From contig JBBHKE010003071.1 in NCBI GenBank assembly GCA_037447655.1, positions 1 through 29,883 of the forward strand: 29,883 bases of DNA, read 5' to 3'. The stretch comes from Zygnema cylindricum. Taxonomy: Eukaryota > Streptophyta > Zygnematophyceae > Zygnematales > Zygnemataceae. This document shows positions 20,389 to 29,883 of this stretch, in pieces. The notes beneath the pieces were generated by a model. The model was not told the origin of the DNA, made no database searches, and saw nothing but the letters and a program-made list of their open reading frames with translations. Each line of letters opens with the position of its first letter. Within the stretch, counting starts at the first letter, position 1. Both the position numbers and the translations under genes were made by a program.

Positions 20389-20570
20389 GGGGAGGGTGTA
20401 TCCGTACGATTTTCCGTACTAGGACTGTACGGACACCAAGTTTTTGCGATATATATCGCGATAATTTATGTTGGTCCTGGTACAATATATCGAGGAATCT
20501 ACTCGATCGATATTTGATATATCGAATATCGAAATTATCGCGATATGAATTTACCCGATACCCAACACTA
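20170..20570. mobile_element. hAT-like MITE, 401 bp, with 8-bp target duplication
   Basis: Left end TAGTGTTGGCTATCG and right end, reverse-complemented, TAGTGTTGGGTATCG form the terminal inverted repeat. The flanking GTTGTTAG and GCTGTTAG are an 8-bp target duplication with one mismatch. Eight-base duplications and TAGTG/CAGTG ends are typical of the hAT superfamily. The interior is rich in CGATATATCG palindromes and holds the C17/G45 tract. It has no transposase and would depend on one elsewhere. Confidence 0.8.
20324..20396. repeat. C17-GC-G45 homopolymer palindrome
   Basis: Seventeen C (20324-20340), then GC, then 45 G (20343-20387), then AGGGGAGGG. The C and G runs can pair with each other, and the G run can form quadruplexes. 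Both are hard to sequence and assemble, so the exact length is doubtful. A proline-rich open frame here on the minus strand is only the translation of this tract. Confidence 0.9.
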
Positions 20571-20578
20571 GCTGTTAG

Positions 20579-21956
20579 TACTTATTTGTTCAAATTTAGT
20601 TGTCGAGCGTTTGAACTGTTAAAATATTCAGCATCAACAAACAAAAAAAGATTGTCATTGATGTTATTCTAGGTTGGAGGGGTAAAGATTAAAGGTGCCT
20701 ATAGAATGTCATTGTCGCTAATAATGATACATTGTGCATGATTCGTACTTAAATCTCCCTTTCAATGTGAAGAGAGGTGTAAATTGCCAAATCATGAAGT
20801 TTCAATATGCTTACAAATTGTAAGCCTTACAAAAGGTGTTAAAGCACCATAAAGAAAGGGGGCATGCCTATACATGTAGACTTTAATTCCTTGCTTTTAC
20901 TGTGCAAAAAGATGTAAACTTGTAAAAAACAATAAGATTTACGGTAAAAGAAATCGAGAAGGCGTTCAACACGCAAAGTGTAAACGCATTACAAGAACTG
21001 TGCAAAAGCACCATAAGCAACACAATGTAAAAGATTTAATTGGTATAGTAGCATAATTGTGAATTTATAATGATTATTGAGTAATTTGTTCATCAATTTT
21101 CAAGGGCGTCTAGAAATTCGGGCAACGGTAGCATATATTTGGTAGTAGTTATTTTTTTCCTAAAACATTTGTCATATATTTACAGTATACTGCAATAACC
21201 AATAGCTCGTATACCTATAAGAATTGTAATAATTTGATTGGTGAAATGACAATATTTGAATTGTTAAAAGGACATGAAACCCAACATTCCTTATTCAAAT
21301 TAAAGTAAGAAATAAATTAAAGTTAAGTAAATAAAATTAAGATGAATGGCGAGCAACGTTTTGTTATCATTGGTTGTACGATAAAAGTGCCTTCGAACAA
21401 AGGTCATAACAATTCACAAAGGTTGCGAGCGCCGTGAAAAAGCATAAAAGACATTAAGCTGTAACGTGTAAAAGGTTAAAAACAAAATATGTAAAAGTGT
21501 AGTAAGCAAATGTTATAAAATATTTATATATAAAGGCGTAAAAGCATACAAACAATGCTAAGAAAAAAAGTCGTAGATGCATAAAACAATGGCATGAAAC
21601 GAGTTTTAGACACTTTCACACCTGTTTTTTAAGCTATTACACCATTCACATGGTTTTTCCTTTAGATTTTGACACTTTAACAATTATTTCGCTCATTAAG
21701 ACGAGATTTAAATAAGCATGTACTTGCACACTAGAAAGATGTGCAAGCAAAAACCAAATGAATTATTAGTGATACACAGGCAAGGACCGCATGCCTTCTT
21801 TCACTACTTCACAAGTCTACAGTTAATGATTAAGGTGTAAGGGCGGTCTAAAAAATGTAGAGTGGGTTTGTACTTTCATAATCCTATCAAACTGGATAGA
21901 TATCATGTACAACACCATAATTCAACGACAAGGAAGTAAAAGCCTGCCAATGCTAC
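20579..21956. other. Gene-less stretch with GTAAAAG-like quasi-repeats
   Basis: No coding potential seen on either strand. Words such as AAAGCACCATAA (about 20843 and 21006) and variants of TGTAAAAG recur irregularly through 20820-21600, giving a diffuse quasi-repeat without a fixed period. Confidence 0.5.
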
Positions 21957-22030
21957 CGCTGATACGTGGGCTCGAACCACGGACCTTAAGGTTAACAGCC
22001 TTACGCTCTAGCCAACTGAGCTACACCAGC
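21957..22030 (-). tRNA. tRNA-Asn (GUU), copy 3
   Basis: On the minus strand, 74 bases with every stem paired: acceptor GCTGGTG/TATCAGC, anticodon GTT, variable loop AGGTC, T stem CGTGG/CCACG, discriminator G. It combines the best features of the other two copies and is the likeliest to be fully functional. The terminator on its strand is TTTT (plus-strand AAAA at 21938-21941). Confidence 0.95.
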
Positions 22031-22269
22031 TATGATGCCAGGTAATAATTATATTAATTAATTTATATTACCAATCGTTATTAACGTTGTGTACACTAAT
22101 GCTGTCCCGCCTTTTTTTTTTATTCTCCATTAGTGTAGTTCATTCTATTTTTTTCTTTATTCTATTTAGGGTTATTTTCAGTGCGTTGTCTCTTAAATAG
22201 AGTTGTGTACGGTCAGTTGTCAGACCGTACATTCCGCTACGATAGAACGGGAAGGCTCGATGCTTTACG

Positions 22270-22560
22270 ATGTTCGAGAAAAGATCCAAGAGCTCGCGTT
22301 TCGGTACATCTGCGAACCTGCATGAAAAGTTCGTGCGTTTGAAGATTCTGTTACAGGCGTTCCGTAAATTTTCGCCGACGTTAAAACTGGAAATCAGTTT
22401 TTCGCAAATTCAGGACAGATATACTGAGAAGCACAAATCCCGGATCTCTAGCGAATCACAGGCAATTGTATTACATTGTGGACCCCGGTATAGCGCTGAT
22501 TCTATATGGCTGGAATCGAGGTTTACTTTTGTGGAGACTTCGTATTTAGTACAACCGTGT
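22270..22560 (+). other. Possible remnant of a transposon-linked coding region
   Basis: The first 60 or so codons of this frame (LHEKFVRLKILLQAFRKFS, then SQIQDRYTEKHKS) have the basic, helical look of Myb/SANT-like domains in some DNA-transposon proteins. No family can be named with confidence. The frame then runs into MITE copy B, so its later part is not protein. GC content is higher than in the neighbouring DNA. A perfect 8-bp palindrome GTACGGTC/GACCGTAC lies just upstream (22207-22230). Confidence 0.3.
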
Positions 22561-22567
22561 ATCGCTG

Positions 22568-22747
22568 TTAGTGTTAATATTTGTTTCGCCGCTTTAAACA
22601 TCTTTCTCTGTACACACTTGTCCATTTTTAATTTGAGACCGCCAATCGGAAGGAGAGATTCATACTCTCAGTCGCCGCAATCAGATCTTCAATCCGACGT
22701 GTGTACGGGGAAAATATGTGTTAAGTGTAAAAAAATATTAGCACTAA
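22568..22747. mobile_element. MITE, copy B of a two-copy family
   Basis: Left end TTAGTGTTAATATTTGTTTC and right end, reverse-complemented, TTAGTGCTAATATTTTTTTA. Further in, CGCTTTAAACATCTTTCTCT and ACACTTAACACATATTTTCC. The interior GAGACCGCCAATCGGAAGGAGAG matches copy A at 16008-16197. Non-coding. Confidence 0.8.
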
Positions 22748-23023
22748 AACTTTTTGACAAAAGATACGCGATGTACCCGAGGCCTCTGTAATACATAAAT
22801 TTTGCTGTCCGTACTATTACAGAGACCTCCTCGTGTAACCATACCCCAAATATTAATTATTAGAATTTCAGAATTAGTACTTTTTTGTCGGTTACACTTT
22901 GCGGCATCTACCTTTAAGTCACGGAACGAAAATCACGGCGTACGTGGCGTATTAGACAATTTGACTTTTTCGCTAAAATAACATATTATATAAAAAAATA
23001 CAAAAAATAAATTTAAAAAATAC
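22748..23023. other. Gene-less stretch
   Basis: No frame or RNA that I can support. The end is A/T-only sequence that leads into the hAT-like fragment. Confidence 0.5.
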
Positions 23024-23144
23024 TATATATCGCGATCGTTTATGTTGGTCTCGGTACGATATATCGAGGATCCTTCTCGATCGATATTCAATTAATTGAA
23101 TATCGATATTATCGCGATATGAATTTACCCGATACCCAACACTA
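23024..23144. repeat. Right end of a second hAT-like MITE copy
   Basis: Closely follows the last 130 bases of the element at 20170-20570: ATATCGCGAT, TTTATGTTGGTC, ATATATCGAGGA, CTCGATCGATATT, ATTATCGCGATATGAATTTA, ending CCCGATACCCAACACTA. The left half is missing. The word GCGATTCGCGGTGTA starts just outside, at about 23150. Confidence 0.8.
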
Positions 23145-23737
23145 GAATAGCGATTCGCGGTGTACTTCTGTTTTGCTACAGTACAGTACCTCCTGAAACT
23201 TTGAAGGGTTGAGAGACAAGAGAGAAAGTGTCAGAGAGAGAAAAAAAAAAAAAAAAAGATATAAAGCAGATACCCAAGTAACTTGTAAGATTTGAGGAAA
23301 CATGACTAAAAAAGACGACAAATTACGAGAGAGAGGGAAGGAGAGAGAGCTAAAAAACCGAGGAAGATGAATTAGTACTTGCTGGATTCCGGAAATTACT
23401 GTTTTTTTGAAAAAGTCAATGAGTACCAAGCGATAAAAGTGGTAAAAATTAGTAAAAAAGAGTACTTTGACAAAAGAAAAACGGAAAAAAAATGAGATTA
23501 TGAAATGGTTTCACGAGAGAGGCACTCTATCGGGCAACTCGAAGAGGTTTTTTGGAAATTTTTATATCATTCTGGGATAAGGAATGCCTTCATTGAAAGA
23601 CGAAAAAGGGCCATGGTTACAAATTCCCTCTTACAGAATACAATTTTTTTTCCCTTTTTTCCTTTTTTTCCTTTTTTTTCAAAATGTTATATCACAAATC
23701 TTCAAATTTTGCATTTTTTGTAAATTCCATAACAGCC
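23145..23737. other. Upstream region of the helicase gene
   Basis: No gene seen. It contains (GA)-rich and poly(A) runs (23220-23260) and a strong pyrimidine tract (23641-23680, mostly T with CCC or CC breaks) about 60 bases before the proposed start codon. This tract could be part of the promoter or leader. Confidence 0.45.
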
Positions 23738-26700
23738 ATGGTTCAGAGGTCTTTCCAAAGGGTTGCTTGCTCTCCTTATCTTGTTTCTAATGTAGAAATG
23801 GCTTCTTCTCCACACTATGCAATAGGTAAATTGTCGACAGAATGTCACATACCATCTTGTCAAGTTGGCCAGATTGGTCAAACGGGTAAAATTGATAGAA
23901 TTTGTCAAATTAGTAAATTGGGTCAAATTAGTAAATTGGGTGAAATTAGACAAATGGGTGAAGTTGGTCTAATTGCTCAAATTGGTCAAATGGGTCAAAT
24001 TTGGAAAACGGGTAAAATTGATAAAATGGGTCAAATTGGTAAAATGGGTGAAGCTCGTCAAATTGGTCAGATGGGTCAAGTTAGTCAAATTGGTCAATCT
24101 GGTCCTTTTTTGAAGGGAAACAGTTTTTGTCAATTTAGTTCGATGATGGCATCGGCGTCTCTGTCACAACAAGGACACGAGAATCAGGAGGTGAGATGCA
24201 TTCCTTTTTGTTATTTAGTCCATTCCGTTTTACTGATGCATTCTCTTTCTTAATTATTCCTTTTAGTGGAGTCGCCGCATTTTTTTTCTTAGTTATTAGT
24301 TCATTCTTATAGATGCATTTTTTTGGTAAGTTACTTAGAGTGTCGCATTTCTTAATCGGTGTATAGAAAATTCAGGAAGGTAATGTTGGTCGGCAAATGG
24401 GAAAGCAAAACTTTCATTGAACACAAGTTTTTTTTCACTTATGTAAACTTCGACATTCATTGGTTCTACAATTTTGAAAAGAAAGTTTAATTATTAAGGC
24501 AGGAATGAGCAACAAAATAAGGCAGTTTAATTACTGGATTCTTGTTTTGATTTGAGTTCCCTTTCTAAAATGAAGGCAAGTGAATTATAGATTGCCTGTG
24601 GAAATTCTGCTTTTGACCAAAGGTCCCATTTTTTAGGCTGTTCTTCATCAACTAACGCTAATATAGTTAGCGAAAAATTAGCGTTAACACTTTATTAGAA
24701 TTACAACACGGAATTATGTTTTGCCACGTGGATCATTAGGGCTAAAATAAACATTCCTCACTCGCTGCAATGTGAATACCCGTACTATTGTAATTAGTGT
24801 TACTAACACTATTTTATGATTTTGGGTTGTCTGTGATCGTATTAAGGTATACTGTGGTAAGCCAGTGGAAGCAAAAACACGCTAGAATGATAATTAACCG
24901 CCCAAGTCACCTCCTTCTCTGATATCTTTTTTCATAATTTTGTTGAACACTAACGAACAGTTTTGATCTATAAATCTACTTTTTGATAACCCACCGACGT
25001 CATTTCTCGTCAGTTCTGTTCACTGTGAATCGCTATTAATGTTAATAACGCATGGGTTTTTTGGATTCTTGTTTTGATTTGAGTTCCCTTTCTAAAATGA
25101 AGGCAAGTGAATTAGGAGGGGATTTCATTCAAACTGTCTTTACCTGGGTAGCTCATGTTACAAAGATTTGATTCAAAACTCTTTCAAGGGGTTATATATT
25201 TGACTGCTTATTTGGTACGCGGTTAGAAATCGTCCACGTCGATTTGACCTAAATTAGAATTTCTAACACTATAAACTCCATGCTATATATTTCCTAGTGC
25301 TAATGGCAAAAAACTCGTATATATTCTTGGAATGGGAGATCATTATAAGGAAAATGCTGTGGGGTTTGCGATTTTTTTTTATCAGTCCACTAGAAAGCCT
25401 TAGTAGCAGATGATCTGTGGAAGGCAACTGACTGAATCAGGTTGTTGGTGAGAGCTAACCGCTAACAAATATTTTGAATTTTGTTGCATTTTGAGTTTCT
25501 AACTAGGAAAAAATAAATCTGAATTTTGTTGCATTTTGAGTTGCTAACTAGGAATAGTCAAATCTTTTGTATTGTTAACTTTCTCAAGACAACAACTTTT
25601 TCTGCTGAGATTATTGCACAACCAAAGGAGAAATCTGATTCTCCTAGATATCTCTTTCTTGTGGAGAATAATTGCCACTGGTTAGTAATGTTTTGCAAAA
25701 GTCTTGGTCGAGTTGAATTACAAAATAACTGAGATTTTTGCAATGCAGGTAGATCTTACAAAGATACCTTGGAAACCGGTTACAACAAGAAATGGATTGG
25801 AAGGAAAATTCCAGTTGGACCGAAGAAACTGGCAAAATGTTAGAGAAGGCCCAAAAGTAAAGCAGTTTGATATACTTCAAAACAGTGCATCACAACCTCC
25901 TAACGGCATTGTGATTTCAAAAAATTCCTTAGATACAAAACCTAAGGAGGAAGCTGTAACAAGAAAAGTTAGAGAAAAAAGTGTTAGTTTCTCGCCCGCG
26001 GAAGTTGTTTTGGAGGGAGTAGTTTCTATAATATCGTTTAAAAACGCAGAAAATGGTTTTACTGTAGCAAAAGTGAGACCGTCACAGTGTTCGACTCCAA
26101 TACCGGTTCCCAAAAAAGAAGGAACTCGTGACGAGACTATGGTTAGACGACGAAATCGAAAGACAGTCAAATCATCTTTATCAAATAATGATCTTGTGGC
26201 AGTAGTCGGAGTTATGACCGATATTCGAGTAGGTCAAAGCATGATTTTTCATGGTAATTGGGGAGAATCAAAATATGGAGTCGAACTTGCGGTAATAAGT
26301 ACCGAGGAAATTGTCCCAAAGCTTAAAGAAGATATTGCGAGGTGAGCAACTTAATTTTAGATCAGGTGGAGACGGAAATCTGGTCGGATCCACACTATAT
26401 ATGGTTCGTGCATTGTTTAATTATCTAGGCACTAAGAACTTGAACATACTGTTATACATGCGTTTAAAGGAACTTCTCTTTCATTACATTTTTTTTTAAG
26501 CATTTATTTGGAGATTTAATGTTCATAAGAAGCCTGTATTGTAGTCCAAAAAATGCAAATGAATATTATATTTTATTTCTGTGTTTAACTCTGTAATTGC
26601 CTTTTGGAGAATTAAAAAATAATTTGAAGGACATTCTGAGACGAAAAAGGAGTCTTTTAGATGTCCTCATAAAGTGCTGACTGATATTATTCGTTTCTTG

Positions 26701-29035
26701 TGTATTTCGTATTCCTTTCTTAACGTTTAAAATCGCGGTACCGTTTTTGAAAGTGGTTTTTAAATGGGGTTTTCCACGGGACCAGCTATTTGGCTGGTGG
26801 AGTGATCAAAGGGGTTGGCCCCAAAACTGCAGAAATAATGGTGGAAAAATATGGAGATAAAATTTTTGAAATTTTGGATAGTCCTAACGCCGAAAAGCTT
26901 ATTCATAAGGTATACCTTTCAGTCCCACTGTAATTAGTGTGGACTTTTACCATACAAAATTACAAGCAAATTTTTTTCAAGCAAAACTTTTTTCAAGCAG
27001 AATTGCAGTCAGTTTTGGTCCACATTGACTTCTGGTTTTCATTAAAGTATTTTCCTAAATTTTTATAAAATGACAGTAAATAGGGTAAGTTTTTTTTTTT
27101 TTTTGTTTTTTTTTGCCCATTTTTCATATGGCCTTTCTTATGATGTAAAATTGTCAGCAACCTTTTGCGGATAAAAATATGTAAATTCTTATTTCCATGC
27201 ATAAATTATACTTTTTTGGTTTACTTAAGGGGCCAGGTTCATAATGTATCATTATAATGACATGTTTTTAAAATGATATATTGTTTTATAATGATATATG
27301 TTTTCTGATGAGATATGTTATTACAATGATGCATATGTTCATAGAAATGCTTATTTTCTTATGATAATGTATGTTTTTATATGGAGTTGGGGACAGGTCC
27401 CAGGCATTGGACCAAAAAAAGCTGCAAGTATTGTAAAAGAATGGACAGAGAGAAGATGGGAGAGAGGAGCCATGACTTTTCTCACCGAAAATGGTGTTTC
27501 CGTGGCAGCAGCTCAACGTCTTGGTGAGTTTTTTTTTCTTTATCTTTTTTATCGTTCTTTCGTTGGTTTACAAAAAAAACAAAGCACAAGAAAATCGTAC
27601 GATTTGGAAAGTTCGACTTTGTGATGTAGGATAGCATAGAGGACTTTTTAGCAAATAAACTTTCAATGATATAATGTCATATGTATAAATATAATGTTAT
27701 AATGTAATATAATAATGTATAATATATAGTATGCAAATTTAATAAGTTATAAGATTTAGGATGTCGAGGTGAGTGTGAACCGGAGTAAGATTGATTTGTT
27801 GTTTCGAATGAGTTCAAAAATGTCTTTCCTGGGGATTACTGAGACGTTCTCAACCAATCTTTTATTTTTGGGTGACAATTTTCACTGAATCCTGTTCGTT
27901 TTTAAAAAATGTGTATATTTTCAGTAAAACGTCACGGAATGGATGCGGAAAAAGTCCTTCGAGCCGATCCTTGGACAGCTTCCGTAGGACTTTCTGGTTG
28001 GGATTTTGAGATGTTAGATTTATTTGCTCAAAAAATTAATGTGGACCCAAATATCGCTTCTCGAAAAGAAGCCGCTTTACTTCATTTTCTCAACTCTCAC
28101 TGTTCAAGTCAAGGACATGCCTATGTTCCATGGTTTTTGCTCCGTAAAACGGCAACGGAGCGACTTACGGTGGATGGATGGTGTGAAGAACCTTCCGTAG
28201 TTGATCTCGAAGATGCTATTTTCAGTTTAGAAAGTAAAGGATTAGTGGTATTAGAGGAGGAGAATTGTGACCGATCAACGGAGAATTTCGAGGGAAAAGG
28301 AGTAGATTTTCGAATGGGATCCAAAAAAGGAGAGAGCTTTCTCAGGGAAGTAGGAAATGGAGTGATAAAGGTTGGGGAAAAAATGAGGAGAATAGGAAAA
28401 CTGACAAAATGTTATCCGTATGAATTATATGATGCGGAGGTGTGTATAAAAGAGGGATGGTTTTGGAGGATTTTTCCAAAAGTGACATGACTCTTTTGTT
28501 TTTTTCGTTTCTGATGTTTTGATAGTGGATAGTTGTCGTACAAATTGCATATATGGTTGAAATCGACAAGTTTATTTTTTACGTTCAAAAGCTTTTCATG
28601 AGAATCCAATCCAGAGATTTGTTTGCACATTAGCTTGTTTTCCCTTTTTTTTTTGTTCTCTTTCTGTTATTTTTGGATGTCATGTGAACATTAAAGGTGG
28701 ACCGATGCCGAACACAAACATTATTTATTGTGTTTTTTTTATTATTGTTTAAATCAATTGTTTCTTTTTTTGTTGTCTGTTTTTTCCAGTGTGAAATAGC
28801 GAAGGATATTGTTTTGAGAGTAAATCGACGATTTGAATATACAGACGTGAAAAGAGTAGAAAACTGGATCGAATTAACCGAAAAAAAACTCGAGAGAAAA
28901 TTATCGGAGGAACAGAGAAAGGCAGTTATGGCTGCCGCTTATGCCTCAGTTTTTGTACTCACAGGAGGTCCGGGATGTGGGAAAACTCATACTACAAGGA
29001 CGATTGTTAAATTATGGATTGCTATGGGAAAAACT
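23738..29035 (+). CDS. RecD2-type SF1B DNA helicase, 5' part, six exons, runs off the window
   Basis: Proposed exons: 23738-24190, 25749-26341, 26786-26909, 27397-27523, 27925-28439, 28790-29035. All have GT...AG borders and phases that join, giving 686 residues. In order: a possible organelle-targeting start (MVQRSFQRVACSPYLVSN) and a repeat region (exon 1); an OB-like block EGVVSIISFKNAENGFTVAKV (exon 2); helix-hairpin-helix words GVIKGVGPKTAEIMVEKYG and VPGIGPKKAASIVKEW (exons 3, 4); the HGMDAEKVLRADPW and winged-helix-like region with VPWFLLRK (exon 5); LSEEQRKAV and Walker A GGPGCGKT at about residues 663-670 (exon 6). RecD2 enzymes unwind DNA 5' to 3' using ATP. The motor domains after Walker A (motifs Ia to VI) lie beyond 29883. 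Exon 1 is the least certain: its phase fits, but only the repeat and signal-like start support it. Confidence 0.85.
23861..24103 (+). repeat. 9-bp minisatellite coding for 27 Gly-every-third-residue tripeptides
   Basis: Nine-base units such as CAAATTGGT, AAAATGGGT and CAGATTGGT follow without interruption for 27 units in the proposed exon 1. The protein pattern is [Q/K/E]-[I/M/V/L]-G, with some last positions changed to D, C, S, R, A or W. The frame never breaks, so the units vary without frameshift. It follows the presumed targeting peptide and precedes the helicase body. Confidence 0.85.
24191..25748 (+). other. Helicase intron 1 with direct repeats
   Basis: 1558 bases between GTGAGA and ATGCAG. 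It contains a perfect 52-bp direct repeat (24536-24587 and 25063-25114), a 45-base-period duplication (from 25475 and 25520), and a possible MITE-like interval with GCGTTAACACTTTATTAG near 24682 against the reverse complement of CTATTAATGTTAATAACGC near 25032. No further exon with compatible phases was found. Confidence 0.6.
26342..26785 (+). other. Helicase intron 2
   Basis: 444 bases, GTGAGC to GGACCAG, AT-rich, no internal feature seen. Confidence 0.85.
26910..27396 (+). other. Helicase intron 3
   Basis: 487 bases, GTATAC to GGACAG. Contains a long T run (27091-27113) and AATGATATAT-like repeats near 27240-27320; no gene. Confidence 0.85.
27524..27924 (+). other. Helicase intron 4
   Basis: 401 bases, GTGAGT to TTTCAG, with an AT-only stretch (27660-27740); no gene. 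Confidence 0.85.
28440..28789 (+). other. Helicase intron 5
   Basis: 350 bases, GTGTGT to TTCCAG. The coding frame stays open about 17 codons into the intron before a TGA (28488-28490), so retention would give a short truncated protein. Confidence 0.8.
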
Positions 29036-29267
29036 GTAAGTTTTTTTTGTTTTATGGGAAAGTTTTTTGGTGTGCTTCAATTGGTGTGGATTTGGGATTT
29101 TTTTGTGAGTTATTTTTTGTTCTGAAATTCACAAGGACCATTGTTAAATTATGGATTGCTACGGGAAAAACTGTTAGTTTTTTTGTTTCATGGGAAAGTT
29201 TTTTGGTGTGTGCTTCAATTGGCGTGGATTTGGGAGTTTTTTCTGAGTGTTTTTTTGTTCGGAAAGA
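28994..29267 (+). repeat. 137-bp tandem duplication across the exon 6/intron border
   Basis: ACAAGGACGATTGTTAAATT (28994) recurs as ACAAGGACCATTGTTAAATT (29131). Each copy continues through TGGATTGCTAYGGGAAAAACTGT, a poly-T run, ATGGGAAAGTTTTTTGGTGT and on to TTTTTTGTTC. The first copy holds the true exon end and donor (GTAAGT). The second copy has GTTAGT at the same place and lacks the Walker A part. Confidence 0.9.
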
Positions 29268-29318
29268 CGAGAGAGATCATAGTGAGAGAATTTACTAGGT
29301 AGAATTTCAATGCTGTAA

Positions 29319-29660
29319 GGAAGGAGGAAAAGAAGGAACTGAAGTAAAGAAATGAAACAAAGGACGAAGGAAGGAAAAAGAAAAAGAGAGGAAGGAGGAG
29401 AAGGAATAGAAGAAAAGAAAAACAAAGGAAAAAGTAGAAGGGAAAAAGGAAACAGAGAAAACAGGAGAAGAAATAGAAGAAAAGGAAAGAGAAACAGGGG
29501 AAACGGAAGAAGAAACAGGAGAAAGGAAATGGGAATAGAAGAAACGGAAGAAGAAATATAACAAAAGGAGAAGAATAGTGGGAAAGAAAATAAAACAGAA
29601 GGAACAGAACAAAAAAAAAAGAGATAAAAAACAAGGAGTTAAAGTTGAAGAAGTGGAGAA
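29319..29660 (+). repeat. Purine-rich tract
   Basis: About 340 bases that are almost all A and G, with loose repeats of GGAAACGGAAGAAGAAA and GAAGAAAAGGAAAGAG. Probably intronic in the helicase gene. Open frames here on either strand are products of the composition. Confidence 0.85.
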
Positions 29661-29747
29661 ACAAGTTAATGTTGAGTATTTCACAATAGAACACTCAGTT
29701 GTGTCTCTTTAGTTTGAGCTAATTAATTGGGTAAAACCTAAAACAAC

Positions 29748-29883
<136 letters not shown>

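Noticed and set aside
20255-20485. Proline-rich open frame on the minus strand
   Set aside because: It is only the translation of the 45-G run inside the hAT-like MITE.
22270-22791. Single 173-residue protein
   Set aside because: Its second half is MITE copy B, which has clear terminal repeats; only the first part could be a coding relic.
23861-24103. CRISPR-like or regulatory direct-repeat array
   Set aside because: Units are 9 bases, contiguous and without spacers, and code in one frame: a coding minisatellite.
25585-25680. Possible extra helicase exon with AG before and GTTAGT after
   Set aside because: Its end phase does not fit the next exon, which needs phase 0; the next exon joins cleanly to exon 1 without it.
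29215-29694. 159- and 125-residue Phe/Ser-rich frames on the minus strand
   Set aside because: Translation of the purine-rich tract; no domain, biased composition.

Overview
The window looks like nuclear DNA of a eukaryote, most likely of the plant or green-algal lineage. Genes are split by introns with GT...AG borders, there are three tRNA-Asn(GUU) genes without encoded CCA, and much of the sequence is decayed retrotransposon and small inverted-repeat element. The plant-lineage guess rests on the wording of the chaperonin-10 protein and on a Copia primer site that matches plant initiator tRNA-Met as I remember it; the species cannot be fixed from this sequence alone.

Layout. 1-2200: no gene, but a large foldback element (117-983). 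2250-5200 (minus): remnant of a Ty3/Gypsy pol (reverse transcriptase, RNase H, integrase) whose frame ends in a PHD finger. 5271-15581: a decayed non-LTR (LINE-type) reverse transcriptase on the plus strand, cut in two by a 7.8-kb Ty1/Copia element on the minus strand (5592-13390). The Copia element has a 5-bp target duplication (GGTGG), paired LTRs of 973 and 959 bp, a primer-binding site of the half-tRNA-iMet type, and a rearranged 3' end carrying an inverted, diverged LTR copy. 16008-16197: a MITE whose sister lies at 22568-22747.

16919-19519 (minus): a complete three-exon gene for mitochondrial-type chaperonin 10 (98 residues). 19748-22030: three tRNA-Asn genes, two plus and one minus, around a 401-bp hAT-like MITE with an 8-bp target duplication and an interior C17-GC-G45 tract. 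23738 to beyond 29035 (plus): the 5' half of a RecD2-type SF1B DNA helicase gene. It has six visible exons, a possible targeting peptide, an odd Gly-every-third-residue repeat, helix-hairpin-helix motifs and the Walker A exon. The rest of the helicase must lie beyond the window, past a purine-rich tract and a (TA)n microsatellite.

The intact genes are therefore CPN10, the tRNAs and, as far as visible, the helicase. Both protein genes plausibly serve organelles: a chaperonin cofactor and a DNA helicase with a possible targeting sequence. Nothing indicates that they work together. The items most worth a second look are the PHD finger on the Gypsy integrase, the inverted LTR module with tRNA-like Pol III boxes in the Copia element, the repeat-rich N terminus of the helicase, and the 137-bp exon/intron duplication at its Walker A exon.
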